Positions 27,048 to 36,167 of a stretch of DNA of 64,000 bases are shown in pieces (position 1 is the stretch's first letter; every line of letters begins with the position of its first letter). Under the pieces are notes generated by a model that was given only the letters and a program-made list of their open reading frames with translations, searched no databases and had not been told where the DNA came from. This DNA is from Thalassospira lucentensis. GTDB lineage: Bacteria > Pseudomonadota > Alphaproteobacteria > Rhodospirillales > Thalassospiraceae. The stretch covers positions 1 to 64,000 of the forward strand of contig NZ_LPVY01000001.1 in assembly GCF_001613805.1 (NCBI RefSeq), written 5' to 3'. The position numbers and the translations under genes were made by a program.

Positions 27048-27926
27048 CTAACCCTTGACCGCACCGGCCATCAATCCGCGCACGAAATAGCGCCCGGAAA
27101 CGATGTAAACGATCAGTGTCGGAAGGGCGGCAAGAACCGCACCGGCAAAGTGCACATTGTATTCCTTGACCCCGGTCGAGGACGAAACGAGATTGTTCAG
27201 CGCAACCGTCATCGGCATTGAATCAAAATCGGCAAATGACGCCCCGAACAGGAAATCATTCCAGATATTGGTAAATTGCCAGATCACGGTCACCACAATG
27301 ATCGGACCCGAACTCGGCAGAAGAATACGGGTGAAGGTCCGCCAGAACCCGGCCCCGTCCATCTTTGCCGCCTTGATCAGCTCGTCCGGGAATGCCGCGT
27401 AATAATTGCGGAAAAACAGCGTGGTAAAGCCAAGCCCGTAAACCACATGCACCAGAACCAACCCGCCGGTCGTGCCCGCCAGACCAATCATGCCCAGCAC
27501 ACGCGCCATCGGGATCAGCACAATCTGAAACGGGATGAAGCAGGCAAACAGCATCAGACCAAAAATGATCTTGTCGCCCGGAAACCGCCATTTGGTCAGG
27601 ACATACCCATTCAGCGCCCCAAGGGCTGTCGAAATCGCCACGGCGGGCACCACCATCATGATGCTGTTGATGAAATACGGGCTTAATCCGGTCGGCTCGA
27701 CCCCGATCTGAGCTTTGGACCACGCGGTCAGCCACGGCTCGAAGGTGAACATCTCGGGAAACGACATCATGTTGCCGCCCCGGATTTCATCAAGCGTCTT
27801 GACCGAATTGACCAGCATGACAAACAGCGGCAGCAGGTAATAAACCGCAAACAGGATCAGGACCGCATAAAGGGCCGCGCGCAGTAGCTTTCCGGTGCCA
27901 AAGGAGGATTGTGTTGAACGCGACAT
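27048..27926 (-). CDS. gtsC: Sugar ABC transporter permease 2 (MalG type; GtsC-like)
   Basis: A 292-residue inner-membrane permease with six predicted helices. The cytoplasmic EAA-like loop that contacts the ATPase reads FPDELIKAAKMDGAGFWRTF. The ATG shares one base with the stop codon of the preceding permease gene (TAATG at 27926), implying translational coupling. The order binding protein, permease, permease, ATPase matches glucose/mannose-type importers. Confidence 0.87.
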   Translation of the reverse strand: MSRSTQSSFGTGKLLRAALYAVLILFAVYYLLPLFVMLVNSVKTLDEIRGGNMMSFPEMFTFEPWLTAWSKAQIGVEPTGLSPYFINSIMMVVPAVAISTALGALNGYVLTKWRFPGDKIIFGLMLFACFIPFQIVLIPMARVLGMIGLAGTTGGLVLVHVVYGLGFTTLFFRNYYAAFPDELIKAAKMDGAGFWRTFTRILLPSSGPIIVVTVIWQFTNIWNDFLFGASFADFDSMPMTVALNNLVSSSTGVKEYNVHFAGAVLAALPTLIVYIVSGRYFVRGLMAGAVKG

Positions 27927-28819
27927 TAGCGGCGCTCCCGAAGTTCGGAATAAAGATAGGGCACAATGATCGAGGCAATCATCGCCAGCATGATCACCGC
28001 CGACGATGCGCCAACCCCCATCTGGTTTCGCGTGAAGGTATAGGAATACATAAACGTCGCGGGCAGTTCGGTTGCCCGCCCCGGCCCGCCATTGGTCAGT
28101 GCAATGACAAGGTCATAGGCCTTGATCGCCAGATGGGCCAGAACCACAAAGGCCGACAGGAACACCGGGCGCAATTGCGGAATGACGATACGGGTATAAA
28201 GGCTCCAGCGGCTCGCACCATCCATCTGGGCGGCTTTGAGGATTTCACTGTCGATCCCGCGCAAACCCGCCAGAAACATCGCCATGACAAAGCCCGACGA
28301 TTGCCAGACTGCGGCAATCACCACGGTATAGATCGCCATGTCGCGATCCTTGATCCAGTTGAAGGTAAAGCTTTCCCATCCCCAGAGATGCATGGTGTTT
28401 TCAAGACCAAGCCCCGGATCAAGAAACCATTTCCATGCCGTGCCGGTGACGATGAAGGACAGTGCCATCGGATACAGATAGATCGGACGCAAAATGCCTT
28501 CGCCGCGAATTTTCTGATCCAGCAGGATCGCCAGAAGCAATCCCAGAACCGTACAGATCGCGATATAAAGAATGCCGAAAATCGCAAGGTTTTGCAGGGC
28601 AATCAGCCAGTTCCGCTGCCCCCACAGATTGGCATAATTGCCAAGCCCTTCCAGTTCATAGGACGGCAGCATCCGGCTGTCGGTCAGCGACAGATAACCG
28701 GTGTAAGCAATAAATCCGTAAACGAATAAAAGGATCAGAAACAGGCTGGGGCTCAGCACCAGACGGGGCAGAACCTCCCGCAGGGTTGCCTGTGCCTTGC
28801 CGGGCAAGGATGGTTGCAT
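27926..28819 (-). CDS. gtsB: Sugar ABC transporter permease 1 (MalF/UgpA type; GtsB-like)
   Basis: A 297-residue permease with six predicted membrane helices and the EAA-type loop RGIDSEILKAAQMDGASRWSLY. The N-terminal KAQATLREVLPRLVLSPSLFLILLFVYGFI is a typical first helix for this class. It pairs with the MalG-type permease to form the translocation channel. It follows the binding protein gene after 64 bases. Confidence 0.87.
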   Translation of the reverse strand: MQPSLPGKAQATLREVLPRLVLSPSLFLILLFVYGFIAYTGYLSLTDSRMLPSYELEGLGNYANLWGQRNWLIALQNLAIFGILYIAICTVLGLLLAILLDQKIRGEGILRPIYLYPMALSFIVTGTAWKWFLDPGLGLENTMHLWGWESFTFNWIKDRDMAIYTVVIAAVWQSSGFVMAMFLAGLRGIDSEILKAAQMDGASRWSLYTRIVIPQLRPVFLSAFVVLAHLAIKAYDLVIALTNGGPGRATELPATFMYSYTFTRNQMGVGASSAVIMLAMIASIIVPYLYSELRERR

Positions 28820-28883
28820 GGGTGATTCTCCGCACTTTATCCGACGGCCGGAATGTTATCCGGCCGCCGGTTTCATTCCGGTC

Positions 28884-30143
28884 TTATTGGGCGGACTCAA
28901 CCGCGTTAACCAGCTCCTCGACAGCGGTTGCACTGTCATATTCGCCGTTAAAATGCGCGGTAATCACGTCATACATCGCGTTTTTGACCCCGGCCGGAAC
29001 CGAATGGCCATGCGCCATCGACCCGAACAGCGTGCCTTTTTCATTGGCGGCTGCCAGCTCGGCCATGCCTTTTTTGCCACACGCATCAAAATCGTCATTG
29101 GGCACATCGGTGCGGGCCGGGACGGAACCCTTAACCACGTTAAATGCCGACTGGAAGCTTGGCGACATCACGGCAGAAGCCAGTTTCAACTGCGCATCCC
29201 GGCGATCCTCGCCAACCTGAAACATGACGAACTGGTCGGAGTTGAACGTCACCGCATCCTGGGTCCCGGGGAAACGGAAACACAGGAAATCGGTATCAGG
29301 AACTTTGCCCGCATTAAGAAACTCGCCCTTGGCCCAGTCACCCATGAACTGCACACCGGCTTCCTTGTTGATCACCATCGCGGTCGCAAGGTTCCAGTCG
29401 CGGCCCGAGAAATTGTCATCGACATAGGTCCGCAGTTTCGCCATCCGGTCAAACACGGTTTTCATCGTATCCGAACCCAGTGCATCCGGATCGGTATCGA
29501 TCATGGATGCCTGATAGAAATCCGGCCCCCCGGTTGCCATGACAACCGCATCAAAGATGGTGGCATCCTGCCATGCCTGCCCGCCATGCGCGACCGCGGT
29601 GTAACCGGCTTCCTTGATTTTATCGAGTGCTGCGATCAGTTCATCCCAGTTGGTCGGTTGCTTCAGGCCAAGCTCATCAAAAATCGCCTTGTTGGCCCAG
29701 ACCCAGTTGGTTGAATGGACGTTGACCGGGGCTGCGATCCAGTGACCGTCATATTTCGAAAACCCTTTAAGGGCCTCGGGAACAACATCTTCCCAGCCTT
29801 CCTCGGCGGCCAGTTCATCAAGATTGGCCAGAACACCTTCGCCCGCCCAGTCCTTGATATCAAAGCCCAGCATCTGCACGGCGGTCGGGGCGTTCCCCGA
29901 TGTGACACGGGCACGCAGGACGGTCATCGCCTGCTCGCCGCCACCGCCAGCGACGGGCATGTCATTCCATGAAACACCCTGATCTTCGAGGTCCTTTTTA
30001 AGAACCTGAAGCGCCTTTGCCTCGCCGCCCGACGTCCACCAATGCAGGACTTCCACACTTTCCTGCGCCGATGCGATGCTGGTCGAAAGCCCGAGTGCCG
30101 CGATCATACCGATCCCGGCACGTGTCATTTTGCCAAGAAACAT
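28884..30143 (-). CDS. gtsA: Glucose/mannose-type sugar-binding protein (GtsA-like)
   Basis: A 419-residue periplasmic solute-binding protein with a signal peptide ([18 protein letters not shown]). The mature start [33 protein letters not shown]-like block, [26 protein letters not shown] and [10 protein letters not shown] closely follow the pattern I know from Pseudomonas GtsA and related glucose/mannose binding proteins, so a hexose is the likely substrate. The ribosome binding site GGGAGGAA is strong. A promoter with twin LacI operators precedes the gene. Confidence 0.88.
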   Translation of the reverse strand: MFLGKMTRAGIGMIAALGLSTSIASAQESVEVLHWWTSGGEAKALQVLKKDLEDQGVSWNDMPVAGGGGEQAMTVLRARVTSGNAPTAVQMLGFDIKDWAGEGVLANLDELAAEEGWEDVVPEALKGFSKYDGHWIAAPVNVHSTNWVWANKAIFDELGLKQPTNWDELIAALDKIKEAGYTAVAHGGQAWQDATIFDAVVMATGGPDFYQASMIDTDPDALGSDTMKTVFDRMAKLRTYVDDNFSGRDWNLATAMVINKEAGVQFMGDWAKGEFLNAGKVPDTDFLCFRFPGTQDAVTFNSDQFVMFQVGEDRRDAQLKLASAVMSPSFQSAFNVVKGSVPARTDVPNDDFDACGKKGMAELAAANEKGTLFGSMAHGHSVPAGVKNAMYDVITAHFNGEYDSATAVEELVNAVESAQ

Positions 30144-30181
30144 GCTGTTTCCTCCCTGTTGGTTTTTTAATTCGGCAGTTG

Positions 30182-30210
30182 ATTACTGCAACGTTACAGT
30201 TGGGAGTCAA
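30182..30210 (-). promoter_or_regulatory. Promoter of the sugar ABC operon
   Basis: On the minus strand TTGACT (-35, 30205-30210) and AGTAAT (-10, 30182-30187) are separated by exactly 17 bases. The proximal LacI-type operator occupies the spacer between them, so repressor binding would block polymerase. Transcription would begin about 30 bases before the start of the binding-protein gene. Confidence 0.65.
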
Positions 30211-30233
30211 GCGGCTCCTGTAACGTTGCAGTA
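30184..30233. promoter_or_regulatory. Twin LacI-type operators
   Basis: Two 16-base sites, TACTGCAACGTTACAG (30184-30199) and its exact reverse complement (30218-30233), each contain a near-palindromic AACGTT centre typical of LacI-family operators. The centres are 32 bases apart, about three helical turns, a spacing that favours cooperative binding or a small loop. They lie between the sugar operon and ftsA. Confidence 0.82.
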
Positions 30234-30439
30234 CAGCAAAGCCGTCAGCAGGCAGAAAACCTGTGGTTGATCGGCGCATGTTTTTGCATCGCAAAACAGC
30301 CCCCGATAGGCTGCCAAAAACAAGAATGCAGAAGACTCCACCCTGCCTTAACCAATTTGCAACAGCTTATGGGCGAAAACCGGCGTAAGGTCCGTCAGGA
30401 AAAGACAGATCAATTTATTAAAAAGTTCAGAGCATTCAA

Positions 30440-31690
30440 TTGGCACGCAGCAAAACCAGATCAGGCTTGATCGCGGCCTTGGACATCGGCACGTCCAAGG
30501 TCTGTTGCTTTATTGCCCGACGTGAAAAGGGCGAAGCCCCGAAAGTCATCGGCATCGGACATAACATGTCCAAGGGGCTGCAAAGCGGATCAATTGCCAA
30601 TCTTGATGCTGCACAGGAAGTTGTCCTTGCGGCGGTGAATGCGGCCGAGAAAATGGCAGGCCACACGATTGATTCCGTCATCGTCAATCTGTCGGGCGGC
30701 AGCCCTGAATCCGAAACCCACACGGTCGAATTACCGCTGGGCTCACGCCCGATCGGCAATCTTGAAATCCGCAAACTGAACGATCAGAAAGAAGCCGTCC
30801 TGCGCCAGGCAGGCGACGAGCTGATCCATACCGTACCGCTGGGCTTCCGGGTGGATGCCGCGACGGGGCTTCGCGATCCGCGTGGCATGTACGGGTCCGT
30901 GGTCGGGCTTGATCTGCATTTTGTCCGCACCCAGACCGCCCCGCTTCGCAATCTGGAAACCCTTCTGGGGCGCTGCCATCTCGGGATCGAGGAAACGGTG
31001 GTCACCCCGCTGGCATCGGGCCTGTCGGCTTTGACTGCCGATCAACGCGACCTTGGCGCGACTGTCATTGATATGGGGGCTGGCACCACAAGCGTTGCCG
31101 TCTTCCACGGTGGTCAGGTGATCTATACCGCGACGGTGCCGGTTGGCGGGGCGCATGTGACACGCGATATCGCCTATGGTTTGAATACATCGCTTAATCA
31201 TGCCGAACGCATGAAAACACTGCATGGCAGCGCGCTGACATCGCCATCTGATGATCAGGAAATCCTGGCGGTGCCCGTGATCGGCGACGAAGACGAAAAC
31301 AACGTCAATCATGTACCGCGCTCGATGCTGATCAACATCATCAAGCCTAGGCTCGAAGAAACGTTTGAGTTGATCCGTGATCAGCTTGACGAACATGGCC
31401 TGTCGCAGATCGGTGGCCGTTCCATCGTTCTGACGGGCGGCGCCAGCCAGCTTAACGCGATTGCCGATCTGGCAAGCCAGATGTTTGAACGTCCCGCAAC
31501 CATTGCCACCCCACACGGTGTATCGGGCCTTGCCGAAGCCACTGCGGGGCCGGCATTTTCGGCCTGTGCAGGTTTGTTGTTGCGCGCCCTGCAGCAGCAG
31601 AACGACCCGCTGAGCGAAGCCATGAACCAGATCCGCCAGTCGGGCGGGCGCTGGGGCCGGCTTGGCGCGTGGTTCAAGGAAAACTTCTGA
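30440..31690 (+). CDS. ftsA: Cell division protein FtsA
   Basis: A 416-residue actin-like protein that anchors FtsZ to the membrane. The phosphate-1 motif GLIAALDIGTSKVCCFIA, the phosphate-2 motif TVIDMGAGTTSVAVF and the adenosine motif IVLTGGASQLNAI are clear. The end GGRWGRLGAWFKENF is the amphipathic membrane-targeting helix. The start is TTG at 30440, with no good ribosome binding site. Because the sugar operon separates it from ftsQ, its transcription must start in the 296-base divergent region that also holds the LacI operators. Confidence 0.95.
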   Translation: MARSKTRSGLIAALDIGTSKVCCFIARREKGEAPKVIGIGHNMSKGLQSGSIANLDAAQEVVLAAVNAAEKMAGHTIDSVIVNLSGGSPESETHTVELPLGSRPIGNLEIRKLNDQKEAVLRQAGDELIHTVPLGFRVDAATGLRDPRGMYGSVVGLDLHFVRTQTAPLRNLETLLGRCHLGIEETVVTPLASGLSALTADQRDLGATVIDMGAGTTSVAVFHGGQVIYTATVPVGGAHVTRDIAYGLNTSLNHAERMKTLHGSALTSPSDDQEILAVPVIGDEDENNVNHVPRSMLINIIKPRLEETFELIRDQLDEHGLSQIGGRSIVLTGGASQLNAIADLASQMFERPATIATPHGVSGLAEATAGPAFSACAGLLLRALQQQNDPLSEAMNQIRQSGGRWGRLGAWFKENF

Positions 31691-31757
31691 AACCGGGATA
31701 TTTTCGCGGCCGTTATCCGAAACCGGACGGTTCGCGATGCGCCTTTTGCGCGACACG

Positions 31758-31800
31758 AAAATTATTTAACGCAAAAAACGCGATAATTTTTCGAAATCTT
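31758..31800. promoter_or_regulatory. Long inverted repeat between ftsA and ftsZ
   Basis: AAAATTAT (31758-31765) and ATAATTTT (31793-31800) are perfect inverted arms, extended by CG/CG with a one-base bulge, with 27 bases between. A T-run follows. It could be a partial ftsA terminator or a control site in the 254-base ftsZ leader. A nearby TTAA-N7-ATAA (31810-31824) only partly matches a CtrA box. Confidence 0.35.
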
Positions 31801-31944
31801 CCATTGTTATTAACACGGCAATAACTCTTTGCCCGCTAAAACGAATGCCAAGGTCTAATGTCCGGGGGACACCTGAGACGTAGCGTGGCAAAGGGAAGGC
31901 TGCGCCGATCTTGAGCTCTAAAGCGCGGAGAGGAAGAGCAAACA

Positions 31945-33627
31945 ATGAGCACGATCAATTTTTCCGTTCCTGAAACGGAAGAAAACCTGAAACCGAAGAT
32001 TACGGTTATTGGCGTCGGTGGCGCCGGTGGCAATGCTGTTAACAACATGATCGCATCCGAACTTGAAGGTTGTGATTTTGTTGTTGCCAACACGGACTCA
32101 CAGGCCCTGAGCCAGAGCAAAGCCGCACGCAAAATGCAGCTTGGCCGTAAAATCACCCAAGGCCTGGGTGCCGGTGCACGTCCCGATGCGGGCAGTGCAG
32201 CCGCAGAAGAATCCATCGAAGACATTCAGGCCCAGCTTGAAGGCAGCCACATGGTGTTCATCACCGCGGGCATGGGCGGCGGTACCGGTACCGGTGCGGC
32301 CCCGGTCATTGCGCGTGCTGCCAAGGAAGCAGGCATTCTGACGGTTGGTGTCGTTACCAAACCGTTCCATTTCGAAGGCACGCGCCGCATGCGCACCGCC
32401 GAACAGGGGATCGAGCAGCTTCAGCAATATGTTGATACGCTGATCATCATTCCGAACCAGAATCTGTTCCGGGTCGCGAATGAAAAAACCACATTCGCAG
32501 ATGCCTTCCAGATGGCGGATGACGTTCTGCGCAATGGCGTGCGTTCGATTACCGACCTTATGATGGTTCCGGGCCTTGTGAACCTTGACTTTGCCGACAT
32601 TCGCACTGTCATGAGCGAAATGGGCAAAGCCATGATGGGTACTGGCGAAGCCACCGGCGAGAAACGTGCCCTTGAGGCTGCCGAGGCTGCCATTGCAAAT
32701 CCGCTTCTGGAAGATGCTTCGATGAAGGGCGCACGTGCGGTCCTCATCAACATCACCGGCGGTATGGATATGGCCCTTTACGAAGTCGACGAAGCCGCGA
32801 ACCGTATTCGCGAGGAAGTTGCTTCGGAAGCCAACATCATCTTTGGTTCGACTTTCGATCCGACCATCGAAGGCGCGCTTCGCGTTTCCGTGGTTGCCAC
32901 GGGCATTGATGCCGAGGAAGTCCGTCGCCCGCAGCCGACCACTGTTTCGGTCGCCCCGGTCAAACCGGTCGAGCAGGCAGCAAAACCGGCAACCCCGTCC
33001 TTTGGCCAGCACGGTGCGGCCGCAGCCGTCGCCAGCGCCCCGGAAGCCGCCGTTACCAGCGCACATGACGGTTATCAGGGCGGTGCATCGATTGACGAAA
33101 TTCCGGCCGAACGTTTTGCCGCAACCGGCAGCGCACAGCAGCCGGAACTGAGCAATCAGCCGGCGTCCGATACCGGTTCAATCGAACTGGGCCAGACTGT
33201 TCTGAAGCCGAAGCCGGTTTCGCGTCCGGCACAGCATTTCACCCCGGCCGAAAAGCCGAAAGAAAACGGTGACATGGCCTTTATTCCGCCGCGTCCGGCC
33301 CGTCCGAGCGATGCAGAACAAAACCACAGCCCGGATGTGTTCGAAGCAGCAGATGCCCAGAACGCAACCCCGCCGCGCTTTGGCCTGCGGACCCTGTTTG
33401 GCAAAAACAAGGGTGGACACGACGATCATGGGGAACAGTCTCACCACGCAGCACCGCGTCAGGCACATCCGCAGCCGCAGGCTCCGGCACCACGTCAGAC
33501 CGAAATGTCGCTTGGCGAGACCGCAAACCACTCCTTGAAGGCGGATCCAGCTTCCCGCGTCAAGACGTCGAATGCGTCTGACGACCTTCTGGAAATCCCT
33601 GCCTTCCTGCGTCGTCAGGCCAACTGA
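31945..33627 (+). CDS. ftsZ: Cell division GTPase FtsZ
   Basis: A 560-residue tubulin homologue forming the Z ring. The N-terminal [14 protein letters not shown], the GTP signature [10 protein letters not shown] (111-120), NTDSQAL and the T7 loop region [13 protein letters not shown] are intact. The globular core ends near residue 320, and an unusually long Ala/Pro/Gln-rich linker of about 225 residues leads to the conserved C-terminal peptide [15 protein letters not shown] that binds FtsA and other partners. Long linkers are typical of alphaproteobacteria. GGAGAGGAAGAG provides a strong ribosome binding site, and a rho-independent terminator follows. Confidence 0.97.
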   Translation: MSTINFSVPETEENLKPKITVIGVGGAGGNAVNNMIASELEGCDFVVANTDSQALSQSKAARKMQLGRKITQGLGAGARPDAGSAAAEESIEDIQAQLEGSHMVFITAGMGGGTGTGAAPVIARAAKEAGILTVGVVTKPFHFEGTRRMRTAEQGIEQLQQYVDTLIIIPNQNLFRVANEKTTFADAFQMADDVLRNGVRSITDLMMVPGLVNLDFADIRTVMSEMGKAMMGTGEATGEKRALEAAEAAIANPLLEDASMKGARAVLINITGGMDMALYEVDEAANRIREEVASEANIIFGSTFDPTIEGALRVSVVATGIDAEEVRRPQPTTVSVAPVKPVEQAAKPATPSFGQHGAAAAVASAPEAAVTSAHDGYQGGASIDEIPAERFAATGSAQQPELSNQPASDTGSIELGQTVLKPKPVSRPAQHFTPAEKPKENGDMAFIPPRPARPSDAEQNHSPDVFEAADAQNATPPRFGLRTLFGKNKGGHDDHGEQSHHAAPRQAHPQPQAPAPRQTEMSLGETANHSLKADPASRVKTSNASDDLLEIPAFLRRQAN

Positions 33628-33643
33628 CGACATTCTCCGCGCG

Positions 33644-33677
33644 AAAAAGGGGAAGGCTTTGGCCTTCCCCTTTTTTT
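33644..33677 (+). terminator. Rho-independent terminator of ftsZ
   Basis: GGGGAAGGC and GCCTTCCCC form a perfect 9-bp stem with a 4-nt loop, followed by seven T. It separates ftsZ from lpxC, so lpxC probably has its own promoter in the 247 AT-rich bases that follow. Confidence 0.93.
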
Positions 33678-33924
33678 AAATGCGGAACCTGCAAGTGAAA
33701 CCCTCGGAACATTGTAATCCGAAATTGTATTTTTCCGGTTTTTCGAAATTAATTTTATATTTTTCAATATGTTAAGTCGCTTACAAAGCGTAACAAAGAG
33801 TGATTTGTCCTCTTGTCACAGTATCTGTAGGGTCGGACACTAAGAAATGGGGTTAACACCCCGATGCGCCAGACATAGCGCATTTGATGAATAACTCACT
33901 GACCTGACTCTTCTGGGGGTTCCC

Positions 33925-34893
33925 GTGAATAAGATTACAGACCTCAGCGCGGCTTTTACGTCTTCGGACATATCCGATCAGGATATCGTACGCCAGCGCA
34001 CCCTTAAAGCATCGATCGGCTGTGCCGGTGTCGGGCTGCATTCAGGTCATAAAATCCGCATTACCCTGCACCCTGCACCTGAAAATCACGGTATCGTATT
34101 CCGCCGCGTGGATCTGGATGGCCAGCCACTGTTTCCGGCACGTTACGATGGCGTGATCGACACGCAGCTTTGCACCTGCCTTGGCGACCGCGATGCCGGG
34201 ATCAAGATCGGCACGATTGAACATCTGATGGCGGCCCTTGCCGGTAGCCGCATCGATAACGTTCTGATCGATATCGATGCCGACGAAGTGCCGGTCATGG
34301 ATGGCAGTTCCGCACCGTTCAACTTCCTGATCGATTGTGTCGGGATCGAGGAACAGGACGCACCGCGTCAGGTGATCGAGGTCCTGAAACCGGTGGAAGT
34401 CGAATATAAGGGCTGCACCGCACGGATCGAACCGGGTCATGGCTTTGAAGTTGATTTCGAAATCGACTTCGCCAGCAAGGCAATCAACAACCAGCGCATG
34501 TCGGTGAAATTCGATGATGGCGTGTTTGTTGCCAATATTGCACGCGCCCGTACTTTTGGCTTCCTTCACGAAGTCGAAGCCATGCGGTCGATGGGCCTGG
34601 CACGCGGCGGTTCGCTTGACAATGCGGTCGTGCTTTCGGGTGACGAAGTCATGAACGAGGAAGGTCTTCGTTATGATGACGAGTTCGTCCGCCACAAGAT
34701 TCTTGATGCCCTTGGCGATCTTTACACCGCCGGCAAGCAATTGCAGGGCAAGGTCACGGCGTACAAGTCCGGCCACCATGTCAACAACCTGCTTTTGAAG
34801 GCGCTGTTTGCCGATGCAAGCGCATGGCGTGTTGCACCGATGCGCAAATCTGCCCTTCATGCGGTTGAAACGCCCGTTCTTGCAACGGCTTGA
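33925..34893 (+). CDS. lpxC: UDP-3-O-acyl-GlcNAc deacetylase LpxC
   Basis: A 322-residue zinc deacetylase, committed step of lipid A synthesis. Zinc ligands appear as H100 in TIEHLMAAL and H/D in RHKILDALGDL; the catalytic histidine is in YKSGHHVNN, and VPVMDGSS is conserved. The GTG start has GGGGG about 6 nt upstream. The N-terminal 22 residues exceed those of E. coli LpxC. The gene follows ftsZ as in the standard dcw arrangement but behind a strong terminator. Confidence 0.95.
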   Translation: MNKITDLSAAFTSSDISDQDIVRQRTLKASIGCAGVGLHSGHKIRITLHPAPENHGIVFRRVDLDGQPLFPARYDGVIDTQLCTCLGDRDAGIKIGTIEHLMAALAGSRIDNVLIDIDADEVPVMDGSSAPFNFLIDCVGIEEQDAPRQVIEVLKPVEVEYKGCTARIEPGHGFEVDFEIDFASKAINNQRMSVKFDDGVFVANIARARTFGFLHEVEAMRSMGLARGGSLDNAVVLSGDEVMNEEGLRYDDEFVRHKILDALGDLYTAGKQLQGKVTAYKSGHHVNNLLLKALFADASAWRVAPMRKSALHAVETPVLATA

Positions 34894-34924
34894 GCCGATC
34901 CTTTGAACAGGTCTTATCTATAAA

Positions 34925-34950
34925 GGCGGTCCTTCGGGGCCGCTTTTTTT
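34925..34950 (+). terminator. Rho-independent terminator of lpxC
   Basis: GCGGTCC and GGGCCGC pair (one G-U) around a TTCG tetraloop and run into seven T, 33 bases after lpxC. It closes the dcw cluster. Confidence 0.92.
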
Positions 34951-35117
34951 ATTGTGTTTCACAACCACAGTTTGCACGGTGCCAATTGCAATTTCGTCAG
35001 GGCACCAGAAAAGTACCGGCAAAGGGCACACAACTACTTGCCCTATGCCCATACCGGCATGATATAGTCCGGCGAATTTCCACCTGAATGCGTCACAAAG
35101 CTTAAGGAAACGTCACA

Positions 35118-35942
35118 GTGCTTCGTAAGGCTTCCGCCAAGAATGTTATTGCTGCTTGTGGTCTGGCCCTGCTTCTTGCGGCCTGCTCCAGCGACGACAA
35201 ACCGGAATATGTCGAACGCCCGGTTTCCGAGCTTTACAACGGCGCACAGGACCTTCTGGATGCCAAGGAATACCAGAAAGCCGCCGAGGCATTTGACGAA
35301 GTCGAACGTCAGCACCCCTATTCGGTCTGGGCAACCAAGGCGACCCTGATGTCGGCCTATGCCTATTACCAGGACAACAAATATGACGATGCGATCACCG
35401 CGATCGATCGCTTCATATCGCTGCACCCGGCCAACCCGGATGTGCCCTACGCCTATTACCTCAAGGCACTGTCCTATTACGAACAGATTTCCGACGTTGG
35501 CCGCGATCAGCAGATGACCCAGCATGCGATGGATTCGCTTGATGACGTGATCCGCCGTTTCCCCGACAGCCAGTATGCACGCGATGCGAAACTGAAAAAG
35601 GACCTGACGGTTGACCACCTTGCCGGCAAGGAAATGAGTGTTGGCCGCTATTATCAGGATCGCGGCGAATATCTGGCGGCAATCAACCGGTTCAAATCGG
35701 TTCTCGATAAATACCAGACCACCACCCACGTGCCCGAGGCACTGGCCCGCCTGACCGAAAGCTATCTGGCACTTGGTCTTGATGGCGAAGCCAAACGTAC
35801 CGCCTCGGTACTGGGCCACAACTTCCCCGGCAGCCCGTGGTATGAGGATTCTTACGATCTTCTGGTGGGTGATGGCCTGAACACGCGCGAAAGCGAAAGC
35901 TGGTGGCATTCGACCACTACCGCACTTGGTGACTGGTTCTGA
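35118..35942 (+). CDS. bamD: Outer membrane assembly lipoprotein BamD
   Basis: A 274-residue lipoprotein of the BAM complex that inserts beta-barrel proteins. The signal ends in LLLAACSSDD with lipobox cysteine C23. TPR-like repeats follow: ELYNGAQDLLDAKEYQKAAEAFDEVERQHPYS, ATLMSAYAYYQDNKYDDAITAIDRFI and the family block RFPDSQYARDAKLKK. The GTG start is preceded by AAGGA 9 nt upstream. The next gene, recN, is the common alphaproteobacterial neighbour. Confidence 0.93.
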   Translation: MLRKASAKNVIAACGLALLLAACSSDDKPEYVERPVSELYNGAQDLLDAKEYQKAAEAFDEVERQHPYSVWATKATLMSAYAYYQDNKYDDAITAIDRFISLHPANPDVPYAYYLKALSYYEQISDVGRDQQMTQHAMDSLDDVIRRFPDSQYARDAKLKKDLTVDHLAGKEMSVGRYYQDRGEYLAAINRFKSVLDKYQTTTHVPEALARLTESYLALGLDGEAKRTASVLGHNFPGSPWYEDSYDLLVGDGLNTRESESWWHSTTTALGDWF

Positions 35943-35973
35943 TTCTCGTCGCGTCGAACTGTTTTTCGCACGA

Positions 35974-35988
35974 GAACACACCAAGAAC
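35974..35988. promoter_or_regulatory. Alphaproteobacterial LexA (SOS) box before recN
   Basis: GAAC-N7-GAAC, the reverse complement of the GTTC-N7-GTTC box bound by alphaproteobacterial LexA, lies about 180 bases before the recN start in the bamD-recN gap. This fits SOS control of recN. Confidence 0.78.
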
Positions 35989-36167
35989 ACCGATTTCTTG
36001 TCAGTTGTTTTTCAACATTTTTCGCTCTTTCCTGCGGAACATAGGGATGTGGTGAATTTTGCGCTCTGCCAAAGCTTGCAAGGCGCGCTGCGATTGGGCA
36101 CTCTGCTTGTCGCGACGTCGCCTGACGGGCACCATCGCACCTGTTTTAACAATGTCAGTATCCCGCA

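Noticed and set aside
31810-31824. CtrA box (TTAA-N7-TTAA) before ftsZ
   Set aside because: Sequence is TTAA-N7-ATAA, one mismatch in the second half; too weak to call alone.
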